A program made the translations under genes and the position numbers. A stretch of 64,000 nucleotides of DNA from Sulfitobacter sp. M05. GTDB taxonomy: Bacteria; Pseudomonadota; Alphaproteobacteria; Rhodobacterales; Rhodobacteraceae. Shown piece by piece: positions 58,191 through 64,000 of the stretch (the first letter of the stretch is position 1; every line of letters begins with the position of its first letter). The notes under the pieces were generated by a model. The model was not told the DNA's origin. It saw only the letters and a program-made list of their open reading frames with translations, and did not search any database. The stretch is taken from NCBI RefSeq assembly GCF_029285175.1, contig NZ_JABEDH010000001.1:868001-932000 (forward strand). Reading direction: 5' to 3'.

Positions 58191-58222
58191 ATGGGGCAGG
58201 GTGATCTGCCCCATTCATTCTT
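58191..58222 (+). terminator. Hairpin between rpsB and tsf
   Basis: ATGGGGCAG-GGTGAT-CTGCCCCAT, a perfect 9-bp stem followed by TCATTCTT. As tsf has no separate obvious promoter, partial termination (attenuation) that lowers tsf relative to rpsB is likely. Confidence 0.65.
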
Positions 58223-58243
58223 ATCCCAAAGGAGAACCAAAAG

Positions 58244-59119
58244 ATGGCGATTACAGCATCTATGGTGAAAGAACTGCGCGACAGCACCGGCGCAGGCATG
58301 ATGGACGCCAAAAAGGCGTTGACCGAAAACAATGGCGACATGGAAGCAGCGGTTGATTGGCTGCGCACCAAAGGTCTGGCCAAAGCGGCCAAGAAATCCG
58401 GTCGCACCGCAGCCGAAGGTCTTGTCGCTGTTAACGTAAATGGCGGCCACGGTGTTGCAGTTGAAGTGAACTCTGAAACCGATTTCGTCGGCAAGAACGC
58501 AGACTTCCAGAAAATGGTTGCCGGCATTGCCGAGGTTGCGCTGGGTGCGGGCGACATCGACGCGCTGAAAGCGGCTGACATGGACGGCAAGTCTGTTGAG
58601 CAGACCGTAACAGACGCAGTTGCCGTGATTGGCGAGAACATGTCGGTCCGCCGCATGTCCGCAATTGATGGCGACACGGTTGTATCCTATGTGCACAACG
58701 CTGCGGCACCGGGCATGGGCAACATCGGCGTTCTGGTCGCAATGACCGGCGGCGACGAAGCCTTCGGCAAACAGATCGCAATGCACATCGCGGCGACCAA
58801 CCCTGCGTCCCTGTCCGAAGCTGATCTTGACCCGGCTGTTGTCGAAAAAGAAAAGCAGGTCCAGATGGACATCGCACGCGAGTCTGGCAAACCAGAAGCC
58901 GTCATCGAAAAGATGATTGTTGGCCGCATGAAGAAATACATGTCAGAGGTGACATTGGTGAACCAGCAGTTCGTCATCAACCCTGATGTGACTGTTGCCG
59001 AAGCCGCAGCAGAAGCGGGCGCAACCATCACCGGTTTCGTGCGTCTTGAAGTAGGCGAAGGCATTGAAGTTGTGAAAGAAGATTTCGCGGCAGAGGTTGC
59101 CAAAGTCGGCCAAAGCTAA
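58244..59119 (+). CDS. tsf: Elongation factor Ts
   Basis: Nucleotide exchange factor for EF-Tu. The 291-aa protein has the UBA-like N-terminal domain ([19 protein letters not shown]), the TDFV motif ([10 protein letters not shown]) and the two core halves with the conserved [14 protein letters not shown] precedes the ATG. A good terminator follows. Confidence 0.98.
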   Translation: MAITASMVKELRDSTGAGMMDAKKALTENNGDMEAAVDWLRTKGLAKAAKKSGRTAAEGLVAVNVNGGHGVAVEVNSETDFVGKNADFQKMVAGIAEVALGAGDIDALKAADMDGKSVEQTVTDAVAVIGENMSVRRMSAIDGDTVVSYVHNAAAPGMGNIGVLVAMTGGDEAFGKQIAMHIAATNPASLSEADLDPAVVEKEKQVQMDIARESGKPEAVIEKMIVGRMKKYMSEVTLVNQQFVINPDVTVAEAAAEAGATITGFVRLEVGEGIEVVKEDFAAEVAKVGQS

Positions 59120-59139
59120 GCGAAAGCAACACAGTTTTG

Positions 59140-59174
59140 AAGGGCGGTGCATATATATTGCGCCGCCCTTTCTT
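59140..59174 (+). terminator. Intrinsic terminator after tsf
   Basis: AAGGGCGGTGC pairs with GCGCCGCCCTT (one G-T wobble) around ATATATATT, followed by TTTCTT. It lies 21 nt after the stop codon. Confidence 0.9.
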
Positions 59175-59363
59175 ATGCTCGGGCGCAGGGCAAAATGGCG
59201 TATCTCCGGCAGTGATAGAGAATACATCTGAAAATTTGATTTACTCCATTAATTCAATATCTTGACGGATTATCTTAATGTCGTCAGCGATACATTGGCC
59301 ATGGAAGAAACCAAACATCGCATCATGAAGACCTGCAACTCCTGAAAATAAATTTCTTTATAA

Positions 59364-59804
59364 TCAGGACCTTGCCAGGTGATCCTTAAGTGCGTGCAAA
59401 GCCAGAATATAACCGGTTGCGCCAAAACCACAAATCTGTCCCAGCGCCACAGGCGCAATATAGGACTTGTGGCGAAACGCTTCTCTGGCGTGGATATTAC
59501 TTAGATGAACCTCAACCACCGGCAGTTCAACAGAAGCAATCGCATCCATTAATGCCACTGAAGTGTGGGTGTAGGCACCAGCATTCAGAATGATGCCAGC
59601 ATGTGAAGATTTCGCCGCATGTATCTGATCTATCAGCATTCCTTCATGGTTGCTCTGGGCGAATTCCGTGCTGAATCCGATCGCTGTGGCTGTCTCACAG
59701 CACAGTGTTTCAATATCGGCCAGTGTCGTCGCACCGTAGACCTCGGGCTGGCGTGTCCCAAGTAGATTAAGGTTTGGACCGTTAAGAATCAGGATCGACG
59801 ACAT
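59364..59804 (-). CDS. aroQ: 3-Dehydroquinate dehydratase, type II
   Basis: Shikimate-pathway enzyme of 146 aa forming a dodecamer. The motifs ILNGPNLNLLGTRQPEVYG (with the active-site Tyr), LNAGAYTHTSVALMDA and EVHLSNIHAREAFRHKS (catalytic His) are all present. It stands alone, without accB-accC behind it. A 20-bp dyad sits 17 bp before its ATG and may be an operator. Confidence 0.96.
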   Translation of the reverse strand: MSSILILNGPNLNLLGTRQPEVYGATTLADIETLCCETATAIGFSTEFAQSNHEGMLIDQIHAAKSSHAGIILNAGAYTHTSVALMDAIASVELPVVEVHLSNIHAREAFRHKSYIAPVALGQICGFGATGYILALHALKDHLARS

Positions 59805-59820
59805 GGGATACTCTCAAATT

Positions 59821-59840
59821 GGATTAACCGCAGTTAATCC
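59821..59840. promoter_or_regulatory. Inverted repeat upstream of aroQ
   Basis: GGATTAAC-CGCA-GTTAATCC, two perfect 8-bp arms with a 4-bp spacer. It abuts the aroQ ribosome-binding region, the right place for a repressor site. The arms include TTAA elements, but their N6 spacing is one short of a CtrA box. Confidence 0.55.
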
Positions 59841-59956
59841 TGCCAAGGCGCCGCTGTCCAGCCAGAGGTCAGAGGGGCTTCGGTGTATGTTAGAGTTCCT
59901 GTAATCGGTATTATGTAAAATATGTAGCTATCCAAATCTCATCATAGAACGTGAAT

Positions 59957-60727
59957 TCAATTACTTAGCGTAAAGGACAACCGGGCAACCACAGGTGTGC
60001 CGTCTGCATTCAGATACGGACGGTGGTCATTCGTATTCAGTCCAACCTCCAGAACATGATCGCCCGCTGGCAGTTGTCCGACTGAAAACTCGGTCTCGTA
60101 AACCCGGCCCAGCTTGAGACCATTCAGGTAGAGATGCGCATGACCTTGACCTGCAACATGCGCGGTTTCATCTTCCGCGCTATCATCCAAACGGACAAAC
60201 GAAAAATCCGTCACTTCAAGGCGCAACGCGAAACCCGCGGTCTTCGGTTCGCCCACCGTTTGCAGACGCACCGATGGCACCGGCTGCACCGTGACGCCCT
60301 CGTCAGCATCATGCGACATGGTACTGATGCCGGCATTTTGTAAACGTGTGGTCACCTCGCCGGCGTTCTTGAACGTCAGGGTCAGCGGAATAAAACTGCC
60401 TTGCGCAAAATCCGTGCTGTGCATCATCACATGGGCACCGTCCATCGCCAGAATGCCCTCAGCTTGCCCCGGCACCACCACAGCACCACCAGCATGGCGC
60501 GGATTCACCAGCGAAACCATGCCTGCCGCTGGCGAAGATGCCGACAGGATCACATCCGGCGCGCCGGCATTCTCAACCGTGAGCGTCACCATATACATCG
60601 ACGGGCGCATCTCCATCGCATAGGCCTTGGCCCCAACCAGCGACACATCGGCACGTGGACCGTCCCGCATGGTATAGCCTAGAATACCCACCAAACCGAG
60701 CAGACAAATGACCACAAAACGCTTCAT
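59957..60727 (-). CDS. PCuAC-like periplasmic protein with C-terminal His-rich domain
   Basis: A 256-aa exported protein: N-terminal hydrophobic segment (residues 3-20), then a PCu(A)C-like fold (about 28-135, ending IPLTLTFKNAGEVT). Of the family's copper ligands only H-x-M (AHVMMH) is clear; the first His/Met pair is replaced by VNP. A second domain (about 165-256) has GQGHAHLYLNGLKLG and GLNTNDHRPY, a pattern of small periplasmic metal-related domains. It is divergent, with 41 bp between starts, from a large membrane protein. A copper role is likely but unproven. Confidence 0.6.
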   Translation of the reverse strand: MKRFVVICLLGLVGILGYTMRDGPRADVSLVGAKAYAMEMRPSMYMVTLTVENAGAPDVILSASSPAAGMVSLVNPRHAGGAVVVPGQAEGILAMDGAHVMMHSTDFAQGSFIPLTLTFKNAGEVTTRLQNAGISTMSHDADEGVTVQPVPSVRLQTVGEPKTAGFALRLEVTDFSFVRLDDSAEDETAHVAGQGHAHLYLNGLKLGRVYETEFSVGQLPAGDHVLEVGLNTNDHRPYLNADGTPVVARLSFTLSN

Positions 60728-60768
60728 ATTGTGTTTTCCCCCTGAAACTTCACCTATAGGCTAGCGAT

Positions 60769-62175
60769 ATGTTGCATAAATCAAAGCGCCTTTTGTGGGG
60801 TATGCTGGGTGTCATATTGCCGCTGCCCGCATTCGCCCATCCCGCAGAGCAGGCGCTGGTGCTTTTGCTGCCGACCGAACTTTATACACTGGGCGGCACT
60901 CTTGCGGTTCTGGCCTCGATCATCCTGATCAGTCTGGTGCCGTCAAGCGGCCTTGCTTGGCTCTATCGTGGTTTCCGGATCGGCAAAGCCTGTGACCTCG
61001 GGCGCGCGCCGTTTGTGACTTCCGGCCTCGCAACCGGGCTATTTTTCACGCTGCTTTATGTCGGGATAAACGGCCCGAATGATCCACAAAGCAATCTGTT
61101 GCCACAGGTTATCTGGACCGGGTGGTGGGTTGGCCTGTTTGTATTGCAAGGCGTGGCCGGTGATCTCTGGCGTTGGGTGAACCCTTGGTCCGGTCTCTGT
61201 GCTTTGTTGTTTGGCAGGGATGCACCAGTGTTAACCTACCCTGCCCGACTTGGGGCCTGGCCGGCGCTTTGTATCTTTATCCTGTTTCAGGTGTTTCTGC
61301 TGGCCGACATCGCACCAAGCGACCCTGACCGCTTGGCCACCATAGCTTTTCTTTATTGGCTGTTCACCTTTGTCGGCATGGCGTTGTTCGGACCCGCCAT
61401 CTGGGCGCGAAACGTCGAGTGTTTTTCGGTTCTGTTTGGGCTGATTTCTTCGCTGCGCGTCGTGCATTGCGCCAAGGAAATGCGCGTCGGTTTACCCGGA
61501 TGGGCCAGCTTTTCTCTGGCTCCCCTGGACATGGCACGCGCCTTATTCTGCCTCGCAATTCTGGTGTCCGGCAGCTTTGACGGCCTGCGCGAGACCTTTT
61601 GGTGGCTGGGTCAGATCGGCATAAACCCGCTGGCCTTTCCGGGACGTTCCGCTGTGGTCTGGACCTCGGGCATTGGTCTGATCCTAGCCAATATTGCCAT
61701 CATCTGCCTTTACGCCGCCTGTGTTCAGGGCGGAATATACCTTGCCCGCCGTTTCGGAACGCTGGCACAGGTTCCATTCTCGATTGCCTTTCGCACCTAC
61801 GCCATCACCATTCTACCCATTGCACTGGGGTATCATTTCGCGCATTATTTCGTTTCATTTTTAGTTCAAATTCAGTACCTTGTGGCAACGATGGCGGACC
61901 CATTGGCCCGCGGCTGGAACCTGTTTGGTCTGGGTGGGTTTCGCGTCACCACCGGGTTTCTGAACAGCACAGAGGGCGTCAAACCCATCCTGTTGATGAA
62001 TGTCGGCGCTGTTGTCATTTCCCATATTATCTCTATAGCGATGACACATCATCTGTCAGGCCGGATCGCCAATACACGCAGGGATTTGATCCTGATCCAA
62101 CTGCTCCTCAGCGTCTTAATGATTGCGTATACAATTTTCGGACTTTGGCTGCTCTCAACGCCCCGTGGTGCATAA
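60769..62175 (+). CDS. Polytopic membrane protein of unknown function
   Basis: A 468-aa inner-membrane protein with a signal-like start (PLPAFAHPAEQ) and about ten to eleven helices. Notable are GPNDPQSNLLPQVIWTGWW and GDLWRWVNPW, which I remember from a family often auto-annotated 'fenitrothion hydrolase'; that name comes from one organophosphate enzyme and says little here. His residues in HPAEQ and in YHFAHYFVSF could bind metal. Its divergent neighbour is the PCuAC-like protein, so a shared periplasmic metal function is plausible. Confidence 0.6.
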   Translation: MLHKSKRLLWGMLGVILPLPAFAHPAEQALVLLLPTELYTLGGTLAVLASIILISLVPSSGLAWLYRGFRIGKACDLGRAPFVTSGLATGLFFTLLYVGINGPNDPQSNLLPQVIWTGWWVGLFVLQGVAGDLWRWVNPWSGLCALLFGRDAPVLTYPARLGAWPALCIFILFQVFLLADIAPSDPDRLATIAFLYWLFTFVGMALFGPAIWARNVECFSVLFGLISSLRVVHCAKEMRVGLPGWASFSLAPLDMARALFCLAILVSGSFDGLRETFWWLGQIGINPLAFPGRSAVVWTSGIGLILANIAIICLYAACVQGGIYLARRFGTLAQVPFSIAFRTYAITILPIALGYHFAHYFVSFLVQIQYLVATMADPLARGWNLFGLGGFRVTTGFLNSTEGVKPILLMNVGAVVISHIISIAMTHHLSGRIANTRRDLILIQLLLSVLMIAYTIFGLWLLSTPRGA

Positions 62176-62200
62176 GCCGTCAGAAATAACTGGACAGATC

Positions 62201-62214
62201 GTTCGTGTGCGAAC
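62201..62214. promoter_or_regulatory. Short inverted repeat upstream of solute-binding protein gene
   Basis: GTTCG-TGTG-CGAAC in the 93-bp spacer, 55 bp before the GTG start. A possible operator for the transporter operon; five-bp arms make this weak. Confidence 0.35.
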
Positions 62215-62268
62215 AATATAAATCAGGTGTTGCGGGTTTTCGCGCATCAGCTGCAAGGGAGAAATATT

Positions 62269-63567
62269 GTGTCTAACGGAACATCCAAAAAGACCGGTCT
62301 TAACCGTCGCACCGCCCTCAAGGGCATGGGTGCGGGCGCGCTGCTTGCCACGGGTGCATTACCGGGCAGCCTTGGCTTTGCTCAGGCGCAAAGTTCAGCT
62401 CCGATCAAAATCGGCTTTCAGAAACATGCAACTGGCATCGGCGCGGCCTATGGGCGTTGGTATGACGCCACAACCCAAGCTGCCGTAAAACGGATTAACG
62501 ACATGGGCGGCATTAACGGTCGTCCCGTCGAGATCGTGATCGAGGATGATGGCACCGACCCCAAGCGCGGCGCGGAAGTGATCGAAAAATTTGCCAACCA
62601 GCACGAGGTCGACGTGGCCTTTGGCACATTGTTCAGCCATGTAGTCATCGGTTCTGCCCCGCGTGCTGGCGAACTGAAGCTGCCCTATTTCGTAGTGTCA
62701 GAAGGCCACCATGTCGCGTCAGGCATGTTAAACCGCTATACGCTTCAGCCAGGGATCACCGATGTAAAAAGCCAAGTCCAGTCAATGGCCCCCTTTGTTG
62801 CCAATAATTTGGGCAAAAAAGTCACCATGATCTTTCCCGACTTTGCCTTTGGCCATGACCATCGCGATTTCTTTTCGGCGGCAATCGAGGCACAGGGCGG
62901 CGAAGTTGTCGCCAAAATCGCGGTGCCTCCGGCGGAAACCTCGTTCACCCGCTATTTTCCGCAGATCCCGCGTGACACCGACGTCGTGTATCACGTCATG
63001 GTCGGCCCTGCGGTGCTGACATTTGTTAAAGAGCTGGGCGAGTTCTTTGGCCCAAGCCGTCCTGAAATTTTCGGCTTTATCGACAGTCTTGAAGCCGTGG
63101 ATATCAACAGCCCGGGCCTTGAGTTCCTTGAGGGCACCTATTTCTGGGAGGGCCACCCGCGCCACGCCCAGAAAGATAACTCCGAATATGATACAGCTTA
63201 CCGCGCAGCCGTTGGTGTCGATGACCGCGGGGCTTCTGTGAGTGATCCCAAAGATGTTTCAACCTATGCTCATATGTTTGGATGCTGGGAAACCCTGAAC
63301 GTGATCAAGGCCGGGATGGAAACCGCCGATTACCAAGGACCGGCAGACCGCGCCAAATTGATCGAAGCAGTCGAGGCGATGACCGACATGCCGCATTCGC
63401 TGGACCATCCGCAGGGTGCCAAACTGTTTAACGGCAAGACCCATCAGGTCTTTGGATCACAGCATATTTCCAAGGTAACCGACGGCACTTTGACGGTTGA
63501 ACATACCGCCTCAATCGAGGACGGCATGTATGAAGACGAAGTCGACTATACCGCGCAATCCTTCTAA
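62269..63567 (+). CDS. Branched-chain amide/urea-type ABC transporter substrate-binding protein
   Basis: A 432-aa periplasmic binding protein of the type I fold used by HAAT transporters (LivJ, UrtA, FmdD). The N-terminus carries a twin-arginine signal (LNRRTALKGMGAGALL, cleavage after AQA), so it is likely Tat-exported. PIKIGFQKHATG, RINDMGGINGRPVEIVIEDD and KRGAEVIEKFANQ are typical. The substrate (amino acid, short amide or urea) cannot be fixed. The start is GTG after AAGGGAG. The permease gene follows after 23 nt. Confidence 0.85.
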   Translation: MSNGTSKKTGLNRRTALKGMGAGALLATGALPGSLGFAQAQSSAPIKIGFQKHATGIGAAYGRWYDATTQAAVKRINDMGGINGRPVEIVIEDDGTDPKRGAEVIEKFANQHEVDVAFGTLFSHVVIGSAPRAGELKLPYFVVSEGHHVASGMLNRYTLQPGITDVKSQVQSMAPFVANNLGKKVTMIFPDFAFGHDHRDFFSAAIEAQGGEVVAKIAVPPAETSFTRYFPQIPRDTDVVYHVMVGPAVLTFVKELGEFFGPSRPEIFGFIDSLEAVDINSPGLEFLEGTYFWEGHPRHAQKDNSEYDTAYRAAVGVDDRGASVSDPKDVSTYAHMFGCWETLNVIKAGMETADYQGPADRAKLIEAVEAMTDMPHSLDHPQGAKLFNGKTHQVFGSQHISKVTDGTLTVEHTASIEDGMYEDEVDYTAQSF

Positions 63568-63590
63568 GCCCTTGAAACCAAGAAGATAGA

Positions 63591-64000
63591 ATGGAATTCG
63601 GTCCTCATCTGATGCTCGCCTCTCTTGAAGGGGCGGTCATCGCTTCGGTGCTTGTGCTGACCTCTATGGGGCTTAGCATCGTCTTTGGCGTGATGCGCGT
63701 GGTAAACGTTGCACATGGCGAGTTTTACATGCTGGGCGCGGTTTTGGCGTGGTATGTGACATCGCTATTGGGGGGGCATCCTGCGGTTGGGTTTGTGGCC
63801 GCCCTTGTCGCCGCGCCGCTGTTGGTCGGGGCGATTGCAGCCAGCGCTGACCGTGTGATCCTGAAACACCTGAAGTACGACCCTGATCGCACCATCGTTG
63901 CCACCATTGGTCTGCTCTATATCATTCAGCAAACCACGCTGATGACGTTTGGCCCTGATGCCCGGCCCGTTGCGCCGCCGTTCAACCACCGTCTGGCGTT
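63591..64000 (+). CDS. Branched-chain-type ABC transporter permease, 5' part
   Basis: The first 136 codons of a LivH/UrtB-type inner-membrane permease; it is cut by the right edge. It opens MEFGPHLMLASLEGAVIAS, with the family's GLSIVFGVMRVVNVAHGEFY (start of the inner-membrane signature) and a later ATIGLLYII. It belongs with the preceding binding protein; the second permease and the ATPases must lie beyond the window. Confidence 0.9.
   Translation, partial: MEFGPHLMLASLEGAVIASVLVLTSMGLSIVFGVMRVVNVAHGEFYMLGAVLAWYVTSLLGGHPAVGFVAALVAAPLLVGAIAASADRVILKHLKYDPDRTIVATIGLLYIIQQTTLMTFGPDARPVAPPFNHRLA

Overview
The window looks like chromosomal DNA of a marine Rhodobacterales (Roseobacter-group) alphaproteobacterium. 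The evidence is the nifR3/dusB-ntrB-ntrC-ntrY-ntrX series followed by trkA-trkH-hfq-hflX, an NtrC without the sigma54-contact loop, the DUF6477/DUF6456 pair, ChpT, a ribosomal protein L21 with a helix-hairpin-helix tail, an olsB-olsA ornithine-lipid operon, a split methyl-folate/corrinoid set, and a cupin/LysR pair that resembles a DMSP lyase locus. I see no rRNA, tRNA, CRISPR, IS element, integrase or phage gene. It reads as stable core chromosome with small accessory inserts.

Layout. 1-10.6 kb: 5' part of guaA (minus), an MttB-family methyltransferase, the DUF6477/DUF6456 pair, lipA, hpt with a coupled 57-aa membrane protein, a Coq10/RatA-type START protein, MmgE/PrpD, amt, and the ispF-pgpA-cinA operon. 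10.8-18.0 kb: dusB-ntrB-ntrC-ntrY-ntrX nitrogen regulation. 18.1-19.7 kb: two minus-strand genes (SnoaL-like protein, lipoprotein) lie between ntrX and trkA. 19.9-24.5 kb: trkA-trkH-hfq-hflX. 24.6-28.1 kb: DUF2177 protein, PAS protein, yicC-gmk-gamma carbonic anhydrase. 28.1-29.6 kb: divergent cupin (DddW-like) and LysR regulator.

30.0-36.6 kb: a chemotaxis island without receptors or flagellar genes. cheB-cheD run rightward and converge on a seven-gene leftward operon STAS-cheY-cheA-cheW-cheR-cheY-(CheT-like). 36.8-39.2 kb: a one-carbon operon (small PF13769-like protein, divergent MTHF reductase, methyl-THF:corrinoid methyltransferase). 39.5-43.6 kb: ppx/gppA, rlmE, a periplasmic PDC-like protein, a secreted Pro-rich protein and an uncertain small ORF. 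43.9-47.4 kb: Na/Pi cotransporter-type protein and tandem DUF2059 proteins. 47.7-54.0 kb: rplU-rpmA, GNAT-LysE-GNAT, obgE-proB-proA. 54.0-57.1 kb: chpT, a DUF3553 protein, olsB-olsA and a PA14-like secreted protein. 57.4-59.8 kb: rpsB-tsf and aroQ. 60-64 kb: a PCuAC-like lipid-anchored or periplasmic protein divergent from a large membrane protein, then a Tat-exported solute-binding protein and the start of a LivH/UrtB-type permease, cut by the window edge.

Most operons are tightly packed, with ATGA-type overlaps. Several intrinsic terminators and inverted repeats are visible by eye. The leads most worth testing are the DddW/LysR pair, the CheT-like protein with a DxxxQ motif, the loss of GAFTGA in both NtrC and NtrX, and the PCuAC-like/membrane-protein pair next to the amide/urea-type transporter.
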